Positions 1 through 6,530 of a stretch of DNA of 13,351 nucleotides are shown here, one piece after another; the stretch's first letter is position 1; every line of letters begins with the position of its first letter. The notes under the pieces are model-generated. The model ran no database searches, was not told the DNA's origin, and was given only the letters and a program-made list of their open reading frames with translations. Source of the stretch: Porphyromonadaceae bacterium UBA2751 (GTDB lineage Bacteria > Bacteroidota > Bacteroidia > Bacteroidales > Muribaculaceae); assembly GCA_002353285.1 (NCBI GenBank), contig DEJJ01000035.1:1-13351 (forward strand). The letters are read 5' to 3'. A program made the translations under genes and the position numbers.

Positions 1-94
1 CAGCCCATTAATTCCTGCGCAAGCAGGCTTTGCGACACCGCCAGGTGCAACTTTGCGAGATGACCAGCTGTAAGAGTTGTTCCCAGGTTGTAAA

Positions 95-165
95 AGTTGT
101 TTGATTCCACCGATTCCATGATTCCATGCAATCCAACAAAAAGTTGTGCCAGTTGTTTGATTCCA
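95..165. repeat. Short direct repeats upstream of hydA
   Basis: The 15-mer AGTTGTTTGATTCCA occurs at 95-109 and again at 151-165. Between them are three further GATTCCA/AATCCA-like copies (about 104-134) and extra AGTTGT words (75-80, 142-147). The stretch 1-195 otherwise contains no convincing gene; an 86-codon minus-strand frame there shows no recognisable domain. The repeats lie upstream of the hydA promoter candidate, so they could be slipped-strand repeats or regulator sites. Function is unknown. Confidence 0.6.
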
Positions 166-195
166 GTTCAAGTTTAGAATATGACCCTGTTAACA

Positions 196-225
196 TTGGA
201 AATTGGGAAAAAATGGTTAACTTTG
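196..225 (+). promoter_or_regulatory. Candidate hydA promoter (Bacteroidetes type)
   Basis: TAACTTTG at 218-225 fits the Bacteroidetes -7 consensus TAnnTTTG. A weak -33 element (TTGG, 196-199) lies 18 nt upstream. Transcription would start near 232, giving a leader of about 90 nt before the hydA ATG. Two copies of the palindrome GTTAAC (189-194, inside TGTTAACA, and 216-221) flank and overlap these boxes, which is a plausible operator arrangement. This is a consensus match by eye only. Confidence 0.45.
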
Positions 226-241
226 TAGCACAATGCAGTGG

Positions 242-283
242 CTTTGCAATAATGTGATGCCTCAGCATTAAATTATTGCAATG
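242..283 (+). promoter_or_regulatory. Long stem-loop in the hydA leader
   Basis: Bases 244-260 (TTGCAATAATGTGATGC) pair with 265-281 around a CTCA tetraloop. The stem has 17 positions, with one G/A mismatch (254/271) and one G-U pair (256/269). C242 and G283 can add a pair beyond a T/T mismatch. It lies downstream of the candidate start site and ends 40 nt before the hydA ATG. No T-tract follows, so it does not look like a terminator. It could be a leader RNA element or a dyad operator. Confidence 0.6.
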
Positions 284-321
284 ATTCTCACAACTTTAAG
301 AAACTAATTGATATTAAAAAT

Positions 322-2136
322 ATGCCTGAAACCAACCGTCCCAATTTGACACAATCGCAGCCTCAAGAAGAGAATGCGTCGCAAAATGTGCAACAATATG
401 GCCTCAAAGCACACGACTATGTGCAGGTGCAGTGCTGCTCGGGTAAACGGTGCCGCAAGAACGACAGTGAGCGCATTATCAACCTCTTCAAGGTGATGCT
501 TCACGCCCATGGCATCGACGACATGGTGGATGTGGTCACATCAGGATGCTTTGGCTTTTGCGCCAAGGGCCCCATTGTGCGCATCCTCCCCGATAACATA
601 ACCTACACCCACGTCAAACCCGAGGATGTGAACGTGATCGTTGAGAAGCATGTGGTGCGAGGCGAACTTGTTGATGAGCTGCGCTATGTCGAGGTGGCAG
701 CCCAGCACATTGAGGTGGAGTCGCAGCATTGGAGCTCCTTCAAGCGTCCAGTGTCGCTCGACTCGATGCTCAACAACTACATCTACGAGATAGGTGGCAC
801 GCCATTCCTTAATGTGCTATCTTACGCTGTCGATCCCGAGAAATGCCGCGGTTGCACGGCTTGCAAGCGCAACTGTCCGGTAGGAGCCATCAGCGGCACT
901 GTGAAGCAGCCGCATGTGGTGAACCCCTACAAGTGCACCTGCTGTGGCAAGTGCAAGTCGAAATGCAAGTTTGGCGCTATTGATGGACCTATTGGAGTGC
1001 TCGACGAGCGAAACTCGGTGAACGATGTGCTGGCCGACATTCACAACCCCGACAAGCTGGTGATTGCACAAACGGCTCCCGCCGTGCGTTTTGCTCTTGG
1101 CGAGGAGTTTGGCTTGGCTCCAGGCACAGTAGTCACTGGCAAGATGATCACGGCTTTGCGCCAGCTTGGCTTCGACTATGTGTTCGACACCAACTTTGGC
1201 GCCGATTTCACTATCATGGAAGAGAGTGCCGAGCTCATCGACCGGCTCAAGCGCCACATGGCAGGCGATGCCAGCGTGAAGCTGCCCATGACCACATCGT
1301 GCTGCCCAGCATGGGTCAATTTCTTTGAGAACGATTACCCCGACTTGCGAGAGTATCCTTCCACCTGCAAATCGCCAGCCCAGATGTTTGGCACGCTGGC
1401 TAAGAGCTATTGGGCCGAGAAGATTGGTATTCCACGTGAGAATATTGCTGTAATCTCAATAATGCCCTGTGTGGCAAAGAAATATGAGTGTGCACGCGAC
1501 GAGTTTATCTACGATGGCATCCCCGATGTGGACTGCAGTATCACCACCATTGAACTGGCCGACATGATTAGAAATCATGGCATTGATTTCGTGAATTTGC
1601 CCGACAGCAATTTCGACTCTCCTCTGGGCGATGCCACTGGTGCTGGCACAATTTTTGGAACAACGGGTGGTGTCACCGAGGCCGTGCTGCGCACCGCCTA
1701 CGAGCATTTCACTGGCAAGTCTTTGCCTCAGCTTGAGTTCACTCAGGTGCGTGGCATGGACGGCATTCGCGAGGCGGTGATCGACATGGATGGCTTTGAG
1801 CTGAAGGTGTGCGTCGTGCACACGCTCAACAATGCACGGCTGGTCATGGATAGGCTGCGTGCCGGCGAACTCGACTATCACCTCATCGAGGTGATGTCGT
1901 GTCCTGGCGGATGCATTGGCGGCACTGGTCAGCCTTATCACGAGGGCGACATAGGAGTGCTCGAAGCACGCCAGCGGGCCATGTATGCCACCGATGTCAC
2001 CAAACTTGTCCGCAAGAGTCACGAGAGCCCTGCGGTGAAGAGGGTGTATGAGGAATTCCTGGGCGAGCCTATGGGCAAGCTGTCGCACAAGCTCCTTCAC
2101 ACTCACTTCCGCGACAAGTCAATACTTTCCGATTAA
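322..2136 (+). CDS. hydA: [FeFe] hydrogenase, catalytic subunit with N-terminal thioredoxin-like [2Fe-2S] domain
   Basis: Catalyses reversible 2H+ + 2e- to H2 and is probably cytoplasmic, as no signal peptide is seen. Residues 33-115 form a thioredoxin-like [2Fe-2S] domain (Cys38/39, Cys44, then GCFGFC with Cys76 and Cys80). Residues 170-222 carry two [4Fe-4S] motifs (Cys175/178/181/185 and Cys205/208/211/215). The H-cluster domain has all three signatures: L1 TSCCPAW (326-331 region, Cys327 as proton-relay candidate, Cys328 as ligand), L2 MPCVAKKYE (381-389), and L3 EVMSCPGGC (523-531, Cys527 and Cys531). The small-subunit-like tail follows (about 550-596). At 604 residues it appears complete. 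The ATG at 322 is chosen because the next Met (59) would cut the first domain. No HydB/HydC diaphorase subunit is adjacent, so its electron partner is probably a ferredoxin or an unlinked protein. Matching maturases lie convergently downstream. Confidence 0.96.
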   Translation: MPETNRPNLTQSQPQEENASQNVQQYGLKAHDYVQVQCCSGKRCRKNDSERIINLFKVMLHAHGIDDMVDVVTSGCFGFCAKGPIVRILPDNITYTHVKPEDVNVIVEKHVVRGELVDELRYVEVAAQHIEVESQHWSSFKRPVSLDSMLNNYIYEIGGTPFLNVLSYAVDPEKCRGCTACKRNCPVGAISGTVKQPHVVNPYKCTCCGKCKSKCKFGAIDGPIGVLDERNSVNDVLADIHNPDKLVIAQTAPAVRFALGEEFGLAPGTVVTGKMITALRQLGFDYVFDTNFGADFTIMEESAELIDRLKRHMAGDASVKLPMTTSCCPAWVNFFENDYPDLREYPSTCKSPAQMFGTLAKSYWAEKIGIPRENIAVISIMPCVAKKYECARDEFIYDGIPDVDCSITTIELADMIRNHGIDFVNLPDSNFDSPLGDATGAGTIFGTTGGVTEAVLRTAYEHFTGKSLPQLEFTQVRGMDGIREAVIDMDGFELKVCVVHTLNNARLVMDRLRAGELDYHLIEVMSCPGGCIGGTGQPYHEGDIGVLEARQRAMYATDVTKLVRKSHESPAVKRVYEEFLGEPMGKLSHKLLHTHFRDKSILSD

Positions 2137-2140
2137 CAAT

Positions 2141-2172
2141 AAAAAAGTGACCAATCGATTGGTCACTTTTTT
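2141..2172. terminator. Bidirectional terminator between hydA and hydF
   Basis: This is a perfect 32-bp palindrome centred on ATCGAT (2154-2159): six A, GTGACCAATCG and its complement, then six T. It starts four bases after the hydA stop and ends one base before the hydF stop (2174-2176). Each strand therefore shows a strong GC-containing stem followed by a T-run, as expected for a shared intrinsic terminator of converging genes. Confidence 0.92.
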
Positions 2173-2173
2173 G

Positions 2174-3361
2174 TCACGGCAGTGCCACTTTGTCGAGGAT
2201 CCCTTGCATGTGGGCGATGGCAAGCCCGTAGTTGGTGATGGGTACGCCTTGCTCTTGTGCCCGCACGATGCGCGACAGCATCAAGCGGCGGTTAAACATG
2301 CACGCGCCGCAATGCACTATCAGGTCATATTGCTTGAGGTCGGCAGGGTAGTCCTTGCCGGCATGAATATCAAAGGCGATGCTTTCGCCATATTTCTTGC
2401 GCAGCATGCGCGGAATCTTCACGCGACCAATGTCCTCGCTCATCGGCGCATGGGTGCAGGCCTCGGCTATGAGCACGCGCGAGTGAGGTGTGAGGTGGTC
2501 GATGGCTCTCGCTCCCTCTATCAGCACCTCGATGTTGCCTTTCGCAGCTGCCATGAGCACCGAGAACGACGTCAGCCGCGTGCCTTCAGGCTTGAGCTCA
2601 TAAACTTGTGCAAACACCTGTGAATCTGTTATTATAAGCGATGGAGACTTTGTCAGAGCACTAAGGCTCTGCCTGAGTGTGTCTACTCCACAGCACGTGG
2701 CTATGCAGCCTTTGTCGAGCAGGTCGCGCAGGGTCTGCACTTGTGGCAAGATTAGCCGGCCCTTAGGCGCCTGTGGGTCTTGTTGCATAACAAGGAGCAC
2801 GCTGTCGCCTGCTTTGGCAAGTGATCCAGTGAGACTCAGCTCCTGCTCATCGCCAGCGGCTTCGGCTAAAGCTTTGCGCAGCATGTCGATGCCACTGCCA
2901 GTGGCAGCACTCACAGCCACTGGCCTCATGCCAAGTGCTGCCATCAACTGCTCAATGAGTGCATCCAGTTGCTCGTGTTTGTCGCTTTTGTTGAGAACTG
3001 TCACTACTGGGATGCCCAACCTGTGCAACTCGTCAAGCCATTGCTTCTCAAGGCTTAAGTCGTTGGCTTGGTCAATGACGAGGATGGCAAGGTCGGTTTG
3101 GTCCAGGACCTTGTGGGTTCGCTTGTTGCGCAATTCTCCCACTGCGCCTTCGTCGTCAAAGCCTGCTGTGTCGATGAGCAGGCAAGGACCCAGTGGCAGA
3201 ATTTCCATTGCCCGGTTCACTGGGTCGGTGGTGGTGCCTGCCTCGGGCGATACGATGGCCACATCCTGGCCTGTCAAGGCATTGATTAGCGATGACTTGC
3301 CCACGTTTCGCCGTCCAAAAATGGCGATGTGCCGCCTCAATGATTGTGGTGCGCTGTTCAT
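2174..3361 (-). CDS. hydF: [FeFe] hydrogenase H-cluster maturation GTPase HydF
   Basis: HydF is the scaffold that receives the [2Fe] subcluster precursor made by HydG and HydE and transfers it to apo-HydA. The N-terminal GTPase domain shows a P-loop GRRNVGKSS (16-24), a switch region with TTT (43-45), DTAG (64-67) and NKSD (124-127). A dimerisation region follows. The C-terminal Fe-S domain has the HydF-specific ligands CTH (Cys302, His304) and HCGAC (His350, Cys351, Cys354). At 395 residues it matches the family length. It is the last gene of the presumed hydE-hydG-hydF operon, 56 bp after hydG. The ATG at 3361 starts 15 residues before the P-loop, typical for the family. Confidence 0.96.
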   Translation of the reverse strand: MNSAPQSLRRHIAIFGRRNVGKSSLINALTGQDVAIVSPEAGTTTDPVNRAMEILPLGPCLLIDTAGFDDEGAVGELRNKRTHKVLDQTDLAILVIDQANDLSLEKQWLDELHRLGIPVVTVLNKSDKHEQLDALIEQLMAALGMRPVAVSAATGSGIDMLRKALAEAAGDEQELSLTGSLAKAGDSVLLVMQQDPQAPKGRLILPQVQTLRDLLDKGCIATCCGVDTLRQSLSALTKSPSLIITDSQVFAQVYELKPEGTRLTSFSVLMAAAKGNIEVLIEGARAIDHLTPHSRVLIAEACTHAPMSEDIGRVKIPRMLRKKYGESIAFDIHAGKDYPADLKQYDLIVHCGACMFNRRLMLSRIVRAQEQGVPITNYGLAIAHMQGILDKVALP

Positions 3362-3407
3362 TCTCAGTTCTCAGTTAATAACTCTCACTCTCACTCTTCC
3401 CTCTCAC
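3362..3407. repeat. Short TCTCAGT/TCTCAC repeats in the hydG-hydF gap
   Basis: The 56-bp gap contains two adjacent heptamers TCTCAGT (3362-3375) and three TCTCAC words (3383-3388, 3389-3394, 3402-3407) on the plus strand, so AC/GTGAGA words on the mRNA. They directly abut the hydF start codon. This is simple-sequence spacer like that seen in front of hydG; no defined function is evident. A T-run just after the hydG stop (3410-3416 on the minus strand) lacks a convincing stem, so read-through into hydF is expected. Confidence 0.5.
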
Positions 3408-3417
3408 TAAAAAAAGC

Positions 3418-4833
3418 CTAAAACCTGAAATCGCGCTCTCCGTTAGCTATGTCAATCAGGCGGCGGTTAGCCAGGTTGCGGATGCGGTCATCGGGAAGTT
3501 TCTCCAGCTCGCGGCGGATGAGTGCCTCGCCCTTCTCGCGTGTGGCTGGGCTGGCGTAGTCCTCAAGATATTCCTTGAGGGTTATCATGGCGTTGGGGGT
3601 GCAGCAGTAGCTTATCTTGCCGCGCTTCACCAGGCTCATGAAGCGGTCGCCGGTGCGTCCCTCGCGGTAGCATGCGGTGCAGAAGCTGGGCAGGTAGTCG
3701 ATGTCGAGCAGCCAGTGAATCACCTCATCCAGCGAGCGCTGATCACTCACGTCAAACTGGGCTGTGTCGTCGTGGCGCTCCTCGGTGGTGTAGCCGCCCA
3801 CGCTCGTGCGTGACCCACCGCTAATCTGCGAGATACCCAGGTCGAGCACTTTCTCGCGCACTCGCTGAGACTCGCGCGTGGAGATAATCATGCCTGTGTA
3901 GGGAGCCGCAAGGCGAATGATGGCAACTATCTTGCAGAAGATGTCATCGGGCAGAGTGTCGGGGAACTGGTCGAGCGAGATGTCGTCGGCAGGGCAGATG
4001 CGAGGCACACTGATGGTGTGCGGCCCCACGCCCATGCGGGCCTCGAGGTGCTCGGCGTGCATGAGCAGGCCCACCAGGTCGTAGCGATAGGTCGACAGGC
4101 CATACAGCACTCCTATGCCCACATCGTCACAGCCGCCTTCCATGGCGCGGTCCATAGCCTCGGTATGGTAGCAGTAGTCGCTCTTGGGGCCAGTGGGGTG
4201 CAGTTTCTCGTAGTTCTCCTTGTTATAGGTCTCCTGGAACAGGATGTAGGTGCCAATGCCTGCAGCCTTGAGCTTCTGGTAGTTCTCCACGGTGGTGGCG
4301 GCGATGTTCACGTTCACGCGCCTGATGGCTCCGTTGCCCACCTTGGTGTCATATATTGTCTTGATCGACTCGAGGATATATTCAATTGGGTTAAGCACAG
4401 GGTGCTCGCCAGCCTCAAGTGCAAGGCGCTTGTGGCCCATCTGCTCAAGGGCAATCACCTCTTGGCGAATCTCGTCCTGTGTCAACTTCTTGCGTGGAAT
4501 AGTGCGGTTCTTGCCATGGTAGGGGCAATATACGCAGCCGTTTATGCAATAGTTCGACAGGTATAGCGGAGCAAAGAGCACGATGCGGTTGCCGTAGAGC
4601 TTCTGCTTCACCTCACGGGCAAGGTTTTCAAACCGCTCTATCAGGTCGGGTTGGTCACACTCCAGCAGCACAGCAGCCTCACGGTGGGTAAGACCCTTGC
4701 AAGTGGCGGCTTTGTTTATTATTTCCTCAATCAGGACGCGGTTGCTACGATTCTTGGCAGCATAGTCGAGCGTCTCCATTATTTCGCCGTGGTCAATAAA
4801 TTCCTCGGCATGAGCTGATTTTGGGTTATACAT
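3418..4833 (-). CDS. hydG: [FeFe] hydrogenase maturase HydG (radical SAM tyrosine lyase)
   Basis: HydG cleaves tyrosine by radical SAM chemistry to p-cresol and dehydroglycine. The latter yields the CO and CN- ligands, delivered as an Fe(CO)2(CN)-cysteine synthon for the H-cluster. The radical SAM motif CX3CX2C is at Cys96, Cys100 and Cys103. The C-terminal auxiliary-cluster motif CX2CX22C is at Cys385, Cys388 and Cys411, which distinguishes HydG from the related tyrosine lyase ThiH. At 471 residues it is full length. The ATG at 4833 is preferred over Met19 because the N-terminal segment '..EEFIDHGEI..' fits HydG starts. It is the middle gene of the maturation operon, 230 bp after hydE and 56 bp before hydF. 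The gap before it is filled by unusual repeats with no obvious ribosome site. Confidence 0.96.
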   Translation of the reverse strand: MYNPKSAHAEEFIDHGEIMETLDYAAKNRSNRVLIEEIINKAATCKGLTHREAAVLLECDQPDLIERFENLAREVKQKLYGNRIVLFAPLYLSNYCINGCVYCPYHGKNRTIPRKKLTQDEIRQEVIALEQMGHKRLALEAGEHPVLNPIEYILESIKTIYDTKVGNGAIRRVNVNIAATTVENYQKLKAAGIGTYILFQETYNKENYEKLHPTGPKSDYCYHTEAMDRAMEGGCDDVGIGVLYGLSTYRYDLVGLLMHAEHLEARMGVGPHTISVPRICPADDISLDQFPDTLPDDIFCKIVAIIRLAAPYTGMIISTRESQRVREKVLDLGISQISGGSRTSVGGYTTEERHDDTAQFDVSDQRSLDEVIHWLLDIDYLPSFCTACYREGRTGDRFMSLVKRGKISYCCTPNAMITLKEYLEDYASPATREKGEALIRRELEKLPDDRIRNLANRRLIDIANGERDFRF

Positions 4834-4868
4834 ATTATAGTTATTAGTTATTAGTTATTAGTTTTGTG
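4834..4868. repeat. TTATTAG heptamer run abutting the hydG start
   Basis: Immediately upstream of the hydG ATG, one ATTATAG (4834-4840) is followed by three perfect TTATTAG heptamers (4841-4861) and a diverged copy TTTTGTG. On the mRNA strand these read CTAATAA, supplying an A/T-rich start region of the kind Bacteroidetes ribosomes favour. The 7-bp period is shared with the adjacent array at 4873-5067, although the sequence differs. Confidence 0.7.
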
Positions 4869-4872
4869 TTGA

Positions 4873-5067
4873 ACATTATGAATTGTGCATTATGCATTAT
4901 AAATCAAGCATTGTGCATTATGAATTAATCAAGCATTGTGCATTATGCATTGTGCATTATGAATTAATTAAGCATTATGCATTATGAATTAATCAAGCAT
5001 TGTGCATTGTGCATTGTGCATTGTGCATTGATCAAGCATTGTGCATTGATCAAGCATTGTGCATTAT
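4873..5067. repeat. Interspersed heptanucleotide array GCATTGT/GCATTAT between hydE and hydG
   Basis: About twenty heptamers of the form GCATTRT (plus strand) occur in blocks of one to five, separated by linkers GAATTAATCAA, GAATTAATTAA, AAATCAA or a shortened GATCAA. The last heptamer (5061-5067) overlaps the hydE stop codon (5064-5066). In the hydE-to-hydG mRNA each unit reads ACAATGC or ATAATGC and contains an ATG, while the linkers supply TGA and TAA. Units and linkers are too short and too regular for a CRISPR array. It resembles the short tandemly repeated heptamers known in cyanobacteria; the function here is unknown. Confidence 0.85.
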
Positions 5068-6098
5068 TTAAAGTCTCCCCGCCCCCAGTCAATGTGATAG
5101 CCTGTTGTGGCCAATTGGGCTTCAAGTTGCGCTATGCCCTCGGCAGCCTCGGCGTTGCTGCTTGCTTTTCCGTCGTAGAGGGCATAGTTGTCGCGCAAGG
5201 CAGTGGGCGAGAGGTTGGGCATCACCACATTGGCGCCAGCCATGATGCCTTTTATCCTGCCATGTGGGTCAATGCTGTTAAGTGCTGTGGTGCTGGGAAT
5301 GAGTGCATTGGGAAACATGAGCCTGAACATTGAGTAAAGCCTGGTTGTCAAGTCGGCACTGCCTGCTGGGTGCTTGCCCAGCGGTGTGTCGTGCTGAGGC
5401 ACAAATGGCCCCAAGCCTATCATCTCAGGCTTGAATTGCTCAATGAACTCAATGTCCTCAACAATGTTCTCGAGCGATTGACCAGGGCTGCCCACCATGA
5501 TGCCGGTCCCCACCTGGAAGCCGAGCTCCTTGAGCCACTGCAAGCACTGCAAGCGGTTGTCAAGCGACATCTCGGCAGGGTGGAGCCGTGCATAATGCTC
5601 GGCGTTGTGGGTCTCATGCCGCAGCAGGTAGCGGTCGGCGCCTGCCTCACGCATCTGCTGGTACACCTCGCGCGGCCATTCGCCCAGCGACAGCGTGATG
5701 GCACAGTCGGGGTAGTGGTACCTTATTTCTGCCACCAGCTCAACAATCCATTCGGCCTTGTCGCGTGGCAGCTCGCCGCCCTGCAGCACAAAGGTCCTGA
5801 ATCCAAGCTCATAGCCCTGCTGGCAGCATTGCAGCACCTGCTCGGTGGTCAGCATGTAGCGCTCCACGTTGCGGTTGCTCTTGCGTATGCCGCAATACAG
5901 GCAGTCGTTGCGGCACACGTTGGTAAGCTCAACCAGCCCCCTCACAAAGATGCCTTTGCCAAATTGTGCTACCGCCACCTCTCGGGCCTGCTCATGCAAG
6001 TGGGCGACAGCACGCTCGTCGTCACACTCCAGCAGTGCCCTGTAGCCGTCACCATCCAGGTGCCGCTCAGCCCGCAATATGTCAACTATATGCTTCAT
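5064..6098 (-). CDS. hydE: [FeFe] hydrogenase maturase HydE (radical SAM enzyme)
   Basis: HydE is the radical SAM maturase that acts on the Fe(CO)2(CN)-cysteine product of HydG on the way to the [2Fe] subcluster. The CX3CX2C motif is at Cys62, Cys66 and Cys69 in TNVCRNDCLYCGIRKSN, a HydE/BioB-type context. The TIM-barrel segments follow, with LQGGE (105-109 region) and the C-terminal '..MPNLSPTALRDNYALYDGK..' typical of HydE. Length is 344 residues, usual for the family. No cysteines remain in the C-terminal third, so the second cluster seen in Thermotoga HydE is absent; that cluster is known to be dispensable. It is the first gene of the operon hydE-hydG-hydF and has its own promoter candidate upstream. 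Confidence 0.95.
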   Translation of the reverse strand: MKHIVDILRAERHLDGDGYRALLECDDERAVAHLHEQAREVAVAQFGKGIFVRGLVELTNVCRNDCLYCGIRKSNRNVERYMLTTEQVLQCCQQGYELGFRTFVLQGGELPRDKAEWIVELVAEIRYHYPDCAITLSLGEWPREVYQQMREAGADRYLLRHETHNAEHYARLHPAEMSLDNRLQCLQWLKELGFQVGTGIMVGSPGQSLENIVEDIEFIEQFKPEMIGLGPFVPQHDTPLGKHPAGSADLTTRLYSMFRLMFPNALIPSTTALNSIDPHGRIKGIMAGANVVMPNLSPTALRDNYALYDGKASSNAEAAEGIAQLEAQLATTGYHIDWGRGDFK

Positions 6099-6135
6099 TC
6101 ACTTGCATTGCCTGCCATTTAACGTTTGTAACCTG

Positions 6136-6165
6136 CAAAATTACTAAAAAATACATTCATTGTTC
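6136..6165 (-). promoter_or_regulatory. Candidate promoter of the hydE-hydG-hydF operon
   Basis: On the minus strand TAATTTTG (plus-strand 6143 to 6136) matches the Bacteroidetes -7 consensus TAnnTTTG perfectly. It would start transcription near 6129, about 30 nt before the hydE ATG. The expected -33 region (around 6162-6166) has no clear TTTG, so the call rests mainly on the -7 box and its position. Confidence 0.5.
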
Positions 6166-6334
6166 ACACTTTTCATTTTTTTTACACCCACTCAGCCTCA
6201 AAAAAATTATTTCTGGATAATTCACGCCCAATTCACGTGCCCCTCGCCGCAGGCAACCCCACCTTGCGTCAACCCTCAAACTCACATTAATCATTTTTTT
6301 ATCGTCTGTCACATCTAAAATCTATCGCTTTTTC

Positions 6335-6365
6335 TTGCACATTAGTTATAAATTGACTAAATTTG
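6335..6365 (+). promoter_or_regulatory. Candidate rightward promoter for the leader and S8 protease gene
   Basis: TAAATTTG (6358-6365) is a perfect TAnnTTTG box, with CTTG (6334-6337) 20 nt upstream as -33 element. The start would fall near 6372. The first gene on this strand begins only at 6950, so the transcript would have a leader of about 580 nt or would be a separate small RNA. The region 6170-6334 shows only a minor AATTCACG direct repeat (6219-6226, 6230-6237). Confidence 0.5.
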
Positions 6366-6369
6366 CAAC

Positions 6370-6404
6370 TCATGCATGCTGCAGAGGCAGAACTACATGC
6401 ATGA
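6370..6404 (+). repeat. CATGCATG inverted repeat at the presumed 5' end of the leader
   Basis: TCATGCATG (6370-6378) is perfectly complementary to CATGCATGA (6396-6404). Inside, CTGC (6379-6382) and GCAG (6387-6390) can continue the stem around an AGAG loop, leaving a five-base bulge. The core CATGCATG is itself a palindrome. It sits right at the predicted transcription start, so it could stabilise the 5' end of the RNA or act as a dyad operator. Confidence 0.55.
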
Positions 6405-6424
6405 TGACATTTTGGTTCTCCGTC

Positions 6425-6515
6425 AATTGTCCGAGAATTACCCTGCGAATTGTCCGTAAAGCAATTTTTTTTTACGGATTAATTAACGGCAAAATTCTAC
6501 GGAATAATTAATCGG
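6425..6515. promoter_or_regulatory. Cluster of TCCG/CGGA repeats and an inverted repeat
   Basis: AATTGTCCG occurs at 6425-6433 and 6449-6456. TCCGTAAA (6453-6460) forms a perfect 8-bp inverted repeat with TTTACGGA (6471-6478) around a 10-base loop rich in T. TTACGGATTAATTAACGG (6472-6489) is echoed by CTACGGAATAATTAATCGG (6497-6515) about 25 bp on. The spacing of about 2.4 helical turns and repeated half-sites suggest binding sites for a regulator, but no family is assigned. Confidence 0.4.
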
Positions 6516-6530
6516 AGAAAAAGAAAGCGT

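Noticed and set aside
8..268. 86-codon minus-strand reading frame upstream of hydA
   Set aside because: The translation has no recognisable domain, spans the direct repeats and the hydA promoter candidate, and looks like translated repeat DNA.
817..2106. Long antisense reading frames inside hydA (and similar ones inside hydF, hydG, hydE and the cohesin-like gene)
   Set aside because: They are shadows of the strongly motif-supported genes on the other strand; their translations are His/Val/Ala-rich with no domain.
3410..3417. Intrinsic terminator between hydG and hydF
   Set aside because: There is a T-run on the minus strand, but no stable stem precedes it.
3418..4833. ThiH (thiamine tyrosine lyase) instead of HydG
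   Set aside because: The CX2CX22C auxiliary cluster motif at the C-terminus and the neighbouring hydE and hydF identify HydG.
4873..5067. CRISPR array
   Set aside because: Units are 7 bp, linkers 6-11 bp and nearly identical to each other; there are no unique spacers and no cas genes.
4977..5333. Plus-strand frame starting in the heptamer array and reading repeated 'IKHCAL'
   Set aside because: Its repetitive N-terminus is only translated heptamer DNA, and the rest is antisense to hydE.
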